Shown: positions 51,246 to 61,868 of the stretch, in pieces
Layout of the letters: each line of letters begins with the position of its first letter
Numbering within the stretch: the first letter of the stretch is position 1
Source: Neorhizobium sp.
GTDB taxonomy: Bacteria; Pseudomonadota; Alphaproteobacteria; Rhizobiales; Rhizobiaceae
Assembly: GCA_028283725.1 (NCBI GenBank)
Contig: JAPWKC010000003.1
Span: forward strand, 310,001-374,000
Direction: 5' to 3'
DNA: 64,000 nucleotides
Position numbers and translations under genes: made by a program
Notes under the pieces: generated by a model
The model's input: the letters and a program-made list of their open reading frames with translations, nothing else
What the model was told of the DNA's origin: nothing
Database searches by the model: none

Positions 51246-51980
51246 ATGGACAAGATCGTGCTCATCACCGGGGCCTCCAGCGGCATCGGTGCCGGCATTG
51301 CCCGCGAACTCGCCAAAGCCGGGGCGACTGTCGTGCTCGGTGCCCGGCGCAGCGACCTCCTGGACGCGCTGGCAAAGGAGATCCGCTCGGGTGCCGCCGA
51401 AACCGGCGCGCGCGTCATGACCCGCCGGCTCGACGTGACCGACCGTGCCGATGTCGCAGCGTTTGCCGAGGCGGCGCGTCGCGAGTTCGGCCGCGTCGAC
51501 GTGATCGTCAACAATGCCGGCGTGATGCCGCTGTCGCCGATGGCGGCGATGAAGGTGGACGAATGGGACCTGATGGTCGACGTCAACATCAAGGGCGTGC
51601 TGCACGGCATTGCCGCCGTGCTGCCGGAAATGACGGCGCGAGGGTCCGGCCATGTGATCAACATCGCCTCGATCGGGGCGCTCAACGTCTCGCCGACGGC
51701 TGCCGTCTACTGTGCGACGAAATATGCGGTGAGGGCGATCTCCGACGGGTTGCGCCAGGAACGCGACGATATCCGCGTCACCTGCATCCACCCCGGCGTG
51801 GTGGAAAGCGAGCTTGCCGGCACGATCACCGATCCCGATACGGCCGAGGCGATGAAGATCTGGCGTGCGATCGCGCTCAAGCCGGATGCGATCGGCCGGG
51901 CGGTGCGGTTTGCGATCGAGCAGCCGGATGATGTCGACGTCAACGAGATCGTCGTGCGCGCGACCAAGGCGGCGCATTGA
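51246..51980 (+). CDS. SDR-family oxidoreductase
   Basis: A 244-residue short-chain dehydrogenase with TGASSGIGAGIA, NNAGVMPLSPM, Ser in NIASIGAL and YCATK. GARRSD after beta-2 suggests NADP. AAGGAGAG precedes the ATG. It is divergent from the LysR gene and overlaps the next gene by 4 bp, a likely two-gene operon. Substrate unknown. Confidence 0.9.
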   Translation: MDKIVLITGASSGIGAGIARELAKAGATVVLGARRSDLLDALAKEIRSGAAETGARVMTRRLDVTDRADVAAFAEAARREFGRVDVIVNNAGVMPLSPMAAMKVDEWDLMVDVNIKGVLHGIAAVLPEMTARGSGHVINIASIGALNVSPTAAVYCATKYAVRAISDGLRQERDDIRVTCIHPGVVESELAGTITDPDTAEAMKIWRAIALKPDAIGRAVRFAIEQPDDVDVNEIVVRATKAAH

Positions 51981-52345
51981 GCCGGCATAGCAAAGCGGCC
52001 ATCGAGGCTTCGGGTCTGACCCGACGGCTGCTTCTTCTCATCACCGCCGTGTCGTCATTCGGCGTGGCACCTTTTCTTCCGGCACATTCGGAGACGAGCA
52101 TGAATGATCACGAGAGCCAGACCTATGTCGGCATGTGGGTGACCGGCGACGGCCATATCCGCCACGAACTCCTGCCCAACGGCCGATACGACGAGGCGCG
52201 CGGCAAGCGGCAGAGCGCCTATCAGGGTCGCTATGTCATCACCGGCAACCATATCGACTACCGGGACGATACCGGCTTTACCGCCGATGGCGACTTCATC
52301 GACGGCGTGCTGCACCATGCGGGGATGGTGCTTTACCGGGAGTGA
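51977..52345 (+). CDS. Atu4866-family protein (small beta-barrel)
   Basis: A 122-residue protein whose last 80 residues match the Atu4866 family (YVGMWVTGDGHIRHELLPNGRYDEARG; YQGRYVITGNHIDYRDDTGFTADGDF). An N-terminal basic-hydrophobic stretch (RRLLLLITAVSSFG) looks like a signal peptide. The TTG start overlaps the SDR stop; a shorter form from ATG 52100 is possible. Members are often next to SDR enzymes and may bind a small ligand; function unknown. Confidence 0.8.
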   Translation: MSRHSKAAIEASGLTRRLLLLITAVSSFGVAPFLPAHSETSMNDHESQTYVGMWVTGDGHIRHELLPNGRYDEARGKRQSAYQGRYVITGNHIDYRDDTGFTADGDFIDGVLHHAGMVLYRE

Positions 52346-52476
52346 ACCCGGTTTCGCGGCCCTGCGTTCAAAGAGGCCTGTTTGGACGCAGGGTGCAATA
52401 GCGGACCGTCCCAATTCGCGGTGATATCGGCAAGCGCGATGCTCAACCGGCAAGGCAAGTGGCTGAACGTTCGCAA

Positions 52477-53151
52477 CTACCCCTCCGCCAGCTCCGCCCG
52501 GATCAGACCCCGCAGCGAATTGCCGACATAGAGCCTGCCCGTCGTCAGGTCGTCGCGTTTCAGAAGGGTCGATTTCGCCCGTCCCTCGCGGATCAGGTCG
52601 GCGCGCAGGATGCCGGCAAGCAGGCCGCAGGAGATCGGCGGGGTTGAAAGCCTGCCGTCCTTGTCCTCGACGAAGAGGTTGGTGATCGTGCCTTCGCAGA
52701 CCTCGCCGCGTTCGTTCAACAGAATGACCTCGTCTGCCTCTGCCGTCGAAAATTCGGCGCGGGCCTTGTCATAGACTTCGCGGCGGGTGGTCTTGTGGCG
52801 GTAGATCGGATCGTCGGAGGGCATGGTCGTCGCGGCGATCCTGACGCGCCAGACGGTGTCCTCTCCAAGCGGCGCAAACGGCGTCGTGGTGATGTCGAGA
52901 TGGCCGCGGAAGGTGAGTTCCAGGCGCACGCGCAAGGGGCCGTCCGGCTGCGCGTCTTCGGTGACGGCAGCCTTGATCCGCTTCATCAGGTCGGCGGGTG
53001 CAGGACGGAAGCCGAGGCAATCTGCCGAGCGGGTCAGCCGGCGGATATGCTGGTCGAGGCGCAGGAAGCCGTTGTCCGGCTCCCACCTGAAGGTTTCGAT
53101 CAGTGCCAGATCGGCTGGTTTTGCGCCGCGAACCGCGCCTTTAGAAGACAT
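52477..53151 (-). CDS. Class IV aminotransferase / 4-amino-4-deoxychorismate lyase-like
   Basis: A 224-residue PLP enzyme of fold type IV. The PLP lysine is in YRHKTTRREVYD and the phosphate site in EGTITNLFVED. The gene overlaps the end of pabB by 52 bp on the same strand. With that neighbour, a role as PabC, releasing pyruvate to give p-aminobenzoate for folate, is likely but inferred. Confidence 0.85.
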   Translation of the reverse strand: MSSKGAVRGAKPADLALIETFRWEPDNGFLRLDQHIRRLTRSADCLGFRPAPADLMKRIKAAVTEDAQPDGPLRVRLELTFRGHLDITTTPFAPLGEDTVWRVRIAATTMPSDDPIYRHKTTRREVYDKARAEFSTAEADEVILLNERGEVCEGTITNLFVEDKDGRLSTPPISCGLLAGILRADLIREGRAKSTLLKRDDLTTGRLYVGNSLRGLIRAELAEG

Positions 53152-54260
53152 TCCTGATACTCCGCTTCTGCCGTGGAATCGAAGACGATCCCGCCGCCGA
53201 CATTGAAAACTGCCCGGCCTTGTCTGAAAAGGGTGATCGTGCGGATAGCCACGGAAAACCGCATCGGCCCGTTCGGATCGCACCAGCCGATCGCGCCGCA
53301 ATAGACGTCGCGCGGCCCGGTCTCCAGATCGGCCAGTATCCGCATCGCCCACATTTTCGGCGCACCGGTGATGGAGCCGCAGGGAAAGAGCGCCTGCAGG
53401 ATGTCGGGCAGCCCGATTTCGGGGCGCAGTCTTGCGCGCACATGGCTTACCATCTGGTGGAGCGTCGGGTAGGTCTCGATGTCGAAGAGCTTTGGCACCG
53501 AGAGCGTGCCGACCTCGCTGATCGCAGAAATATCGTTGCGCAGGAGATCGACGATCATCCGGTTTTCGGCCTGGGTCTTCTCGTCGGCGAGCATTTTGGC
53601 GAGGATCGCCGCGTCTTCCGCGGCATCCTTGCCGCGCGGGGCCGTGCCCTTCATCGGATGGGTCTCGATCATCCGTTCGGCATCGACGGAAAAGAACAGT
53701 TCCGGCGAGCGCGACAGGATGGTCGGGCCGCCGAGATCGGGTGTCAGATCGATCAGCGCGCCATAGGAGACCGGCTGATGCTCGACGAGGGCGTTGAACA
53801 GTGCCAGCGGCTCGCCGGTGAAGCGGGCCTCGATCGGCATCGTCAGGTTTGCCTGGTAGCAGTCTCCGTTGCGGATATGGCGATGCAGGCGCTCGAATTT
53901 CTGGCCGTAGGTGTCGAAATCCCAGGCGGCGCGGAAATCGGTGAGGGTCGGTTCGGTCCCGTCCGTTTTGGCGGCGGGAAGCCTGTCGGGCGAGGGGGCA
54001 TCGAAGAGGCCGATGGCGATCAGCGGTGTGTCGCGGTCATCCGCGATGAGGGGCCGCAGCTTCTCCTCGAAGATATGGCCAGCCTCATAGGAGATGTAGC
54101 CGGCAAGCCAGCAACCCGCCTTGCGCGCCTCCTCCAGCCTTTCGAGCGCGGGCAGGATGTCTTTGGCCTTGCGGGCAATGACGATCTCCTTCGGGCGCTC
54201 GAAGAAAAGCGTCCGGCCGGCGCGGTCATCGCGGAACAGCGCGAAAGGGGAATGGGTCAC
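53100..54260 (-). CDS. pabB: Aminodeoxychorismate synthase component I
   Basis: A 386-residue chorismate-binding enzyme. Motifs: CYQANLTMPIEARF, SPELFFSVD, THPMKGTAPRG, AENRMIVDLLRND and PCGSITGAPK. It adds ammonia to chorismate for folate synthesis. No glutamine amidotransferase (PabA) lies nearby. Its 3' end overlaps the class IV aminotransferase gene. Confidence 0.9.
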   Translation of the reverse strand: MTHSPFALFRDDRAGRTLFFERPKEIVIARKAKDILPALERLEEARKAGCWLAGYISYEAGHIFEEKLRPLIADDRDTPLIAIGLFDAPSPDRLPAAKTDGTEPTLTDFRAAWDFDTYGQKFERLHRHIRNGDCYQANLTMPIEARFTGEPLALFNALVEHQPVSYGALIDLTPDLGGPTILSRSPELFFSVDAERMIETHPMKGTAPRGKDAAEDAAILAKMLADEKTQAENRMIVDLLRNDISAISEVGTLSVPKLFDIETYPTLHQMVSHVRARLRPEIGLPDILQALFPCGSITGAPKMWAMRILADLETGPRDVYCGAIGWCDPNGPMRFSVAIRTITLFRQGRAVFNVGGGIVFDSTAEAEYQECLLKARFAAQNQPIWH

Positions 54261-54371
54261 GGGTCTGGTCCGCCGGGCGCATTGGACGCGTTGAGCGTTG
54301 CGTCATGTCATCTCGTGTCGTGTTTTTTGGGTGGCGGCCGCCCATCGAGCTGCCGCCACCCTCCTATTCTA

Positions 54372-56258
54372 TCACGCCTGTGCCTTGTCGAGCGCTTCCA
54401 GCTCATCGATCAGGCCCTCGATCATCGACAGGCCCTTCGACCAGAAGGACGGATCGGTGGCGTCCAGGCCGAACGGTTTCAGAAGTTCGGAATGGTGTTT
54501 GGTGCCGCCGGCCTTCAGGAGGTCGAAATACTTGTCCTGAAAACCGGGTGCTGCGTTCTGGTAGACGGCATAGAGCGAGTTCACCAGGCAATCGCCAAAC
54601 GCGTAGGCGTAGACATAGAAGGGCGAGTGGATGAAGTGGGGGATATAGGTCCACCACGTCTCGTAGCCCTCGGAGATCTTGATCGCCGGGCCGAGGCTCT
54701 CGTTCTGCACCGAAAGCCACAGTTCACCGATCTGGTCCGCGGTCAGTTCGCCGTCCTTGCGGGCCGTGTGGACCTTGCGCTCGAACTGGTAGAAGGCGAT
54801 CTGGCGCACGACCGTGTTGATCATGTCCTCCACCTTCTGGGCGAGCATGGCCTTGCGCTCTCTTTTGTCGGTGGTCTTTTCCAGAAGCGCGCGGAAGGTC
54901 AGCATTTCGCCGAAGACGGAGGCGGTTTCCGCCAGCGTCAGCGGCGTCTGGCACATCAGGGCACCCTGGCCGCCGGCCAGAACCTGATGCACGCCATGGC
55001 CCAGTTCATGCGCCAGCGTCATCACATCGCGCGGCTTGCCCATATAGTTGACGAGAACGTAAGGGTGGGCCGAGGGCACGGTCGGATGGGCGAAGGCACC
55101 CGGCGCCTTGCCGGGGCGGGCCGGCGCATCGATCCAGTCCTCGTCGAAGAAACGGCCGGCGATTTTTGCCATTTCGGGCGCAAAGGCGCCGTAGGCGGAC
55201 AGCACCGTTTCCTTGGCGTCCGCCCAGGGGATCAGCGCCTTCGGCGTCTCGGGCAGGGGGGCATTGCGGTCCCAGTAGTTCAGCTGGTCCATTCCGAGCC
55301 ATTTCGCCTTCATCGCGTAATAGCGATGCGACAGGCGCGGATAGGCTTCCGTTACCGCCGCCGCCAGCGCATCGACCACCTCGCGCTCGACGCGGTTGGC
55401 CAGATGCCGGCTGTCGGCGATATCCTCGAAGCCGCGCCAGCGGTCGGAAATATCCTTGTCCTTGGCGAGCGTATTGGTGACGAGCGTGAAGATGCGCAGA
55501 TTGGCCTTGAACGTCTTGGACAGGCTTGCCGCCGCCTTGGCGCGGGTTTCAGGCTCGGCGTCCTGCAGCATGTTGAGCGTCACTTCCATCGGCAGCAGCT
55601 CGCCGTCGATCTCGAAGCGCAGCTCGGCCATGGTCTCGTCGAACAGGCGGTTGAAGGCGGCCGCACTGGTCATCGACTTTTCGAGGAAGAGCTGTTCCAG
55701 CTTGTCGTCCAGCTGGAAAGGCTTGTCCTTGCGAAGATCGACGATCCACGGGCGGTAGTGGCTGGCCTTCGGATCGCGGTCCATGCAGGCGTCCATGACG
55801 GTATCGTCGATACGGTTCATTTCCAGCGCGAAGAACAGGAGATGGGCGGAGAGATCGGTGAGCTTTGCCTGTACGTCGCCGTAGAACTTGCCATTGGCCG
55901 GATCGAGCGTGTCGGAGAAATAGGTGAGGCCGGCAAACGAGCCGATCTTGCCGAGAAGATCGTCGAGCGCGTCATACTCGTCGAGCGCCTCGCCGATGCC
56001 GCCGGCACCGGTCTTCGTGGCGGCGTCCGCAAGTCTGCCCTTCCACTTCGTCTCGAAGGCGACAGACTGGTCGCGGGCGCGCTCGAGATCGGCCTTGAGG
56101 GATGCGTCGTCGCGGCCGGCATAGAGGTCTGAGAGCTTCCATGTGGGCAGAAGGCCGAGCGCCGGATCCGTCGCCGCACCCTTCGACCCACCCGCGGATA
56201 CACCCTGGAATACCGCAGAGGCCAGAATGGTCGGGAATGCGTTCGGATATTTTGTCAT
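54372..56258 (-). CDS. pepF: Oligoendopeptidase F (M3 metallopeptidase)
   Basis: A 628-residue zinc peptidase of the M3B group degrading peptides in the cytoplasm. The zinc site LAHELGHGVHQ is at about residue 415, with the third ligand Glu in LAETASVFGEML. An N-terminal Ala/Gly-rich stretch (AVFQGVSAGGSKGAATDPALG) precedes the PepF_N domain. It is divergent from the sigma-54 regulator gene. Confidence 0.93.
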   Translation of the reverse strand: MTKYPNAFPTILASAVFQGVSAGGSKGAATDPALGLLPTWKLSDLYAGRDDASLKADLERARDQSVAFETKWKGRLADAATKTGAGGIGEALDEYDALDDLLGKIGSFAGLTYFSDTLDPANGKFYGDVQAKLTDLSAHLLFFALEMNRIDDTVMDACMDRDPKASHYRPWIVDLRKDKPFQLDDKLEQLFLEKSMTSAAAFNRLFDETMAELRFEIDGELLPMEVTLNMLQDAEPETRAKAAASLSKTFKANLRIFTLVTNTLAKDKDISDRWRGFEDIADSRHLANRVEREVVDALAAAVTEAYPRLSHRYYAMKAKWLGMDQLNYWDRNAPLPETPKALIPWADAKETVLSAYGAFAPEMAKIAGRFFDEDWIDAPARPGKAPGAFAHPTVPSAHPYVLVNYMGKPRDVMTLAHELGHGVHQVLAGGQGALMCQTPLTLAETASVFGEMLTFRALLEKTTDKRERKAMLAQKVEDMINTVVRQIAFYQFERKVHTARKDGELTADQIGELWLSVQNESLGPAIKISEGYETWWTYIPHFIHSPFYVYAYAFGDCLVNSLYAVYQNAAPGFQDKYFDLLKAGGTKHHSELLKPFGLDATDPSFWSKGLSMIEGLIDELEALDKAQA

Positions 56259-56442
56259 GTCCTGATCCTCGTGAAATCAATGCCTTGGGCCGATCTGTCC
56301 TGTTTCGAACGGCAGCTGTTAAAATGCAAGCTTTTCTCAAAAGGGGATGTTCAAGCCTTTCTGGGACAACCACTCATAGAAACTGCCCGAATGGGTGCAC
56401 GATGCCTCATAGGTGCACGATGATTGTTGCTGGGAGCCGAGC

Positions 56443-58011
<1,569 letters not shown>

Positions 58012-58218
58012 GCCTGAGCGCATGAAACAGGCAAAAGACCTGTGACTAGCGTCAATGTTCGCGCAAGCGCGGCATGCTATCCTTTGTCAATCTCCCGTTC
58101 ATCATCTATTGACTATAAGGGAGAAGGTTGTTCACCTGTGGCACAATTGCCATGGTGTCACCGCATTTGACAGTCACATGAGGCACTGAGGGATGTTGCC
58201 TACTCGACGGGGATCGCT

Positions 58219-60267
58219 TTGCCGGAATTGAATGCAGCATACGGGCCGGCCCGCACGCGCGGGACCGGTATTGCAGCCCGGCTTGCCGCTGCCTGCGGCC
58301 GTCGGCTTGCGGCTGCGCTTCTGATCCTTGCCGCTGCCCTGCCGATCCTCTCCGTTGCCGCCCGCGATGCGTCTGCCGAAGACAAGACGCTGAAACTGTA
58401 TTTTGCCCATACCGGCGAAAAAGCGGAAATCACGTTCAAGCGAAACGGCCGTTTCGATCCGCGCGGGCTTGCCCAGCTGAATCAGTTCCTGCGCGACTGG
58501 CGCAAGAACGAAGCGACGAAGATGGATCCGCGCCTCTTCGATCTCGTCTGGGAAGTGTATCGCCGCAGCGGGGCCACCGGCCCCATCTATGTCGTTTCCG
58601 GCTATCGCTCGCCCGGCACCAACAATTTCCTGCGCACCCGTTCCGCCTATACCGGCGTTGCCGAAAAGAGCCAGCACATGCTCGGCAAGGCGATGGATTT
58701 CTTCATTCCCGGCGTCAAGCTTGCGACGCTGCGCGGCATCGCCATGCAGATGCAGATCGGCGGCGTCGGTTTCTATCCCACATCTGGTTCGCCTTTCGTG
58801 CATCTCGATGTCGGCCGCGTGCGCGCATGGCCGCGGATGAACCGCGACGAACTGGTGAAGCTTTTCCCCAAGGGCAATACGCTGCACGTGCCGGCCGACG
58901 GCAAGCCACTGCCCGGCTATGACATCGCCATGGCCGATTACAAGCGCCGCGTCAGCGATACGTCGATCGAGGTCGCAGGCACGGCCGGCGGCTCGTTCCG
59001 CGGCGACGCTCCGGCGCGCAAGCGGCCCAATCTTCTCGCCATGCTTTTCGGCGGCGGCGCCGACGAGGCGGAGGATAACGAAGAGGAAGCAACACCGGTG
59101 CGGTCTGCGCCTGCGGTTGCGACCGCGCGTTCGGCGCCTGCACAGGCCCAGCCATCCGCACCGTCACCGGCCAGCTCTCCGGCGCCAGCCGCACCGCCGG
59201 CCTCCGTCATGGTCGCGTCTGTCGAGCCGACGAAGCCCGATACCATCAATGCGCCGGTGCCGCTGTCGCGGCCGGCCTTCCGCTCCGACGGCAATCCGAC
59301 CGGTTTTGCCAATGCGCTCTATTCGTCGAACTCCGGCCGCAACGCGGCGCAGGATGCGCTTGCGATGCAGGCGGCGGCGCAGGCCGATGTCGAAACCGGC
59401 GGAAACGGCCAGTTCGCCGATCTTGCTGCCTATGCGGTTCCCGTCCCGACGCTTCTGCCGCCGCGCGGCATGAAGGGCGATGCACAGCAACAGGTTCTGA
59501 CCGCCTCTGCCGATCCCGGCGCACTGCCGGCCGATTTCGGCACCGTGCCGCTGCCGCTGCAACGGCCGGAAACGGCACTTTCGCCGCAGGCTGCAACCGT
59601 TGCCGCCGCCCATGTTCCCGCACCGACGGCCAATCCGCGTGATGGCGAGCACGGGCCGCGTGATGGCGAGCACTGGAAGGACGCGGACGGCCAGGCTCTG
59701 ACGCCGGCTCTCGTTGCCGCGCTTTCCGACAGTGTCGAGGCGCCGCGCGGTTCGCAGGCGAAAGCCTTTGCGCCGGTTCCCGCCCCGGCACCGGTCGCAT
59801 CCGTCAATCAGGCCGCTGCCCCGATGCAGGCGCTGGCTGCGCCGCGTCCGGTTCCGGCACAGCGTCCGATGGAACTTGCCGCCCTGCCGCCGAAGGCCGC
59901 ACAGGCCGGCGTTCAGGGTGCAGCCCGTGGAAACGGCCAGTTCGGCGATGCGTTCGACCGTCCGAAACTTGCCTCGACGACGGCTGCAAGCCCTGCCAAG
60001 GGTGGCCGTGGTGGCCGCGTTTCCTCCGAGGGCGCGCATGCCGGCGTCTCGGCGGGTGCCTCCGCTGGCGCCCTGACCGGCGACATGCTGGCCAAATGGG
60101 CGCTCAACACCAACCGCGCCGGTGCTTCCGCCTCGATCAAGGCGCCGCGTGTCGTCAGCCGTTCGCTCGACGGCGAATATTCCGCAGCCTATGCCGGCAA
60201 CGGCTTCAAGCCGGTCGCCGCTGCCGTGGCGATCGATCCGAACCGGTTCAGCGGGCCGGGCCAGTGA
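58219..60267 (+). CDS. DUF882 (peptidase M15-like) protein with long disordered tail
   Basis: A 682-residue exported protein. A signal segment (LAAALLILAAALPILSVAA) is followed by a DUF882/M15-type domain (about 55-215) containing VVSGYRSPGTNNFLR, SQHMLGKAMDFF and FVHLDVGRVR, the fold of Zn D-Ala-D-Ala peptidases. The remaining 450 residues are Ala/Pro-rich and probably disordered, including an 18-bp DNA repeat (59637-59673, RDGEH twice). No ATG is in frame; TTG at 58219 is the best start. Probably acts on the cell wall. Confidence 0.83.
   Translation: MPELNAAYGPARTRGTGIAARLAAACGRRLAAALLILAAALPILSVAARDASAEDKTLKLYFAHTGEKAEITFKRNGRFDPRGLAQLNQFLRDWRKNEATKMDPRLFDLVWEVYRRSGATGPIYVVSGYRSPGTNNFLRTRSAYTGVAEKSQHMLGKAMDFFIPGVKLATLRGIAMQMQIGGVGFYPTSGSPFVHLDVGRVRAWPRMNRDELVKLFPKGNTLHVPADGKPLPGYDIAMADYKRRVSDTSIEVAGTAGGSFRGDAPARKRPNLLAMLFGGGADEAEDNEEEATPVRSAPAVATARSAPAQAQPSAPSPASSPAPAAPPASVMVASVEPTKPDTINAPVPLSRPAFRSDGNPTGFANALYSSNSGRNAAQDALAMQAAAQADVETGGNGQFADLAAYAVPVPTLLPPRGMKGDAQQQVLTASADPGALPADFGTVPLPLQRPETALSPQAATVAAAHVPAPTANPRDGEHGPRDGEHWKDADGQALTPALVAALSDSVEAPRGSQAKAFAPVPAPAPVASVNQAAAPMQALAAPRPVPAQRPMELAALPPKAAQAGVQGAARGNGQFGDAFDRPKLASTTAASPAKGGRGGRVSSEGAHAGVSAGASAGALTGDMLAKWALNTNRAGASASIKAPRVVSRSLDGEYSAAYAGNGFKPVAAAVAIDPNRFSGPGQ
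59637..59674. repeat. 18-bp direct repeat in the DUF882 gene
   Basis: Two adjacent copies of a unit with CGTGATGGCGAGCAC, encoding PRDGEH-G-PRDGEH. In frame, so copy change would not break the gene. Confidence 0.65.
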
Positions 60268-60523
60268 AACCGGCCTGATATGCACCGCGAGCGGTGACGA
60301 ATGGCCGGACCGGCCGTCGGGGCACGTTCCTTGGTTTCATTGTCGGTCGCCTTGCGGCATGTGCTTGCATGGACTGCCGTGCGATCCACCGCGGGCCGGG
60401 CTGTGCTTCAATTCTGGGTGATGTGGATGCGAGAGCGTCGTCATTGCACCGGCGGACATTGTCAGACGCCCGAACCCCTCTATTCTTTTGCACTGCAAAG
60501 TCGATCAAAAGCGGTGACATCTC

Positions 60524-61444
60524 ATGGATTTCGGATTGCCGAGGCTGGCCCTTGCCGGCGGCCTGTTGTTTGCGGGTTGCGGTTGTGCATTTGCCGACGA
60601 GACCCTCCGTTACACATGGCAGGGGATAGAGCGCAAGGCGATCCTGCATGTTCCCGAGGGTGTTGCCGGGCAGGCCGCACCGCTTGTGATCGTGATGTAC
60701 GGTTCCGATGACAAGGCAGCGAATTTCCAGAAGAACAGCGGCTTCGACGCGGTGGCGGATCGCGAACATTTCGTTACGCTCTACCCGGAAGGGATCGACG
60801 GGGCCTGGGGCCTTTCCGGCAGGCGGCCGCTGGTCAACGGCGTGCCGGTCGACGATGTCGGTTTTTTCGGCACGGTGATGGACGATCTGGCGCAGCGCGG
60901 CATCGTCGATCCGAAACGGGTCTATGCGACCGGATTTTCGCTCGGCGCGCTGATGACCTATACGCTCGCCTGTGCCATGCCCGACAGGATCGCCGCCATC
61001 GCGCCGGTCTCGAGCGGGATCAACGAGGCGCAGCTGGAAAACTGCAAGCCCGGCCATCCGATGCCGGTGATGATGGTCAACGGCACGAGCGACAGCGTGC
61101 AGTTCTATGACGGCTATATCCGCTCCTTCGGCCGCCTTCTCTCCGTGCCGGAGACGCTCGAATACTGGCGCCGGGCCGATGGATGCACGGGAGAGAGCGG
61201 CAAGCCCCTGGCGCATCTCAATGCTCATGATCTGACCCGTGCCAGCCTCGTCGAGTGGTCCGGTTGCGCGGCCAATACCGGGGTGCAGCTCTACCGGATC
61301 GAAAATGGCGGCCATTGCTGGCCGCGTCTTGCCAAGCCCGGCCAGGAGGAGGCCGCCGACGGCCCGCGCTTCGGCGGCTGCAGCAACGATATCGAGACAC
61401 CTGCGGAAGTGTGGAATTTCTTCAAGGGATTTTCACGCAGGTGA
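60524..61444 (+). CDS. Polyhydroxybutyrate depolymerase-like/feruloyl-esterase-like exported esterase
   Basis: A 306-residue exported alpha/beta hydrolase of the LpqC/PHB depolymerase family. A signal peptide (LALAGGLLFAGCGCAFA) is seen; the nucleophile is in GFSLGALM (about residue 147), the acid in MVNGTSDSVQFYDG and the His in GGHCWPR. The family cleaves polyester or carbohydrate esters; the substrate is not fixed. It is transcribed alone. Confidence 0.83.
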   Translation: MDFGLPRLALAGGLLFAGCGCAFADETLRYTWQGIERKAILHVPEGVAGQAAPLVIVMYGSDDKAANFQKNSGFDAVADREHFVTLYPEGIDGAWGLSGRRPLVNGVPVDDVGFFGTVMDDLAQRGIVDPKRVYATGFSLGALMTYTLACAMPDRIAAIAPVSSGINEAQLENCKPGHPMPVMMVNGTSDSVQFYDGYIRSFGRLLSVPETLEYWRRADGCTGESGKPLAHLNAHDLTRASLVEWSGCAANTGVQLYRIENGGHCWPRLAKPGQEEAADGPRFGGCSNDIETPAEVWNFFKGFSRR

Positions 61445-61503
61445 GTGGCAGGCGAGACGAGGGCGCCGTCGGGTCCGTGTGCTGATTGGCTGGCAGCATC
61501 ATC

Positions 61504-61584
61504 GTCATCGTCGCCCCGTGGCAAGCGTCCAGTCACAGTTGATATCGGGCGTGGACAGATCCTGCGGACAAGCCGGACGATGAC
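61504..61584. repeat. 81-bp dispersed intergenic element, copy B
   Basis: Same length and the same GTCATC...GATGAC ends as the copy at 47989-48069, with about 15-20 differences concentrated in the middle. Orientation is the same. Confidence 0.72.
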
Positions 61585-61692
61585 GGATGAGAGGTTTTTG
61601 GACGTGTCCAAGGGCCCAGAGCGCGCTCTTTAACATGCCGGTGCCGCTTGACTGATGGCGGGGAAGGGCGTTGACCTCCGGCGCCCACCATC

Positions 61693-61773
61693 GTCATCCC
61701 GCCCCCTGTGGCGAGGTCTCGACCGCGGCCGCTGTCTGGCGTCGACGCATCCTCCAGAGACGGCGCAGGGTGC
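61693..61773. repeat. 81-bp dispersed intergenic element, decayed copy C
   Basis: The left part (GTCATC, CCCCTGTGGCGAGG) and the middle (GGCGT-GAC-CATCCTC) align with copies A and B, but the right end has lost the GATGAC terminus. Confidence 0.5.
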
Positions 61774-61807
61774 GAAAGGAAGAGAGTTTTGCACCGCGCA
61801 GACATCA

Positions 61808-61842
61808 AAAAAGCCCTGCCGGCGTGGCCGGCAGGGCTTTTT
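61808..61842 (-). terminator. Terminator of the FAD dehydrogenase gene
   Basis: A 16-bp perfect stem with a 3-nt loop, with T runs on both strands. It starts 27 bp after the minus-strand stop at 61869. Confidence 0.92.
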
Positions 61843-61868
61843 CATCTGCGATCCATGGAGCGGCGCAA

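Larger units (their letters stand above)
61445..61868. other. Repeat-rich intergenic region
   Basis: 424 bp with no supported gene. It contains one good and one decayed copy of the 81-bp element and the terminator of the following minus-strand gene. Confidence 0.6.

Noticed and set aside
54329..54361. Hairpin as terminator of pepF
   Set aside because: On the transcribed minus strand the stem is followed by A rather than T, so it does not fit an intrinsic terminator.
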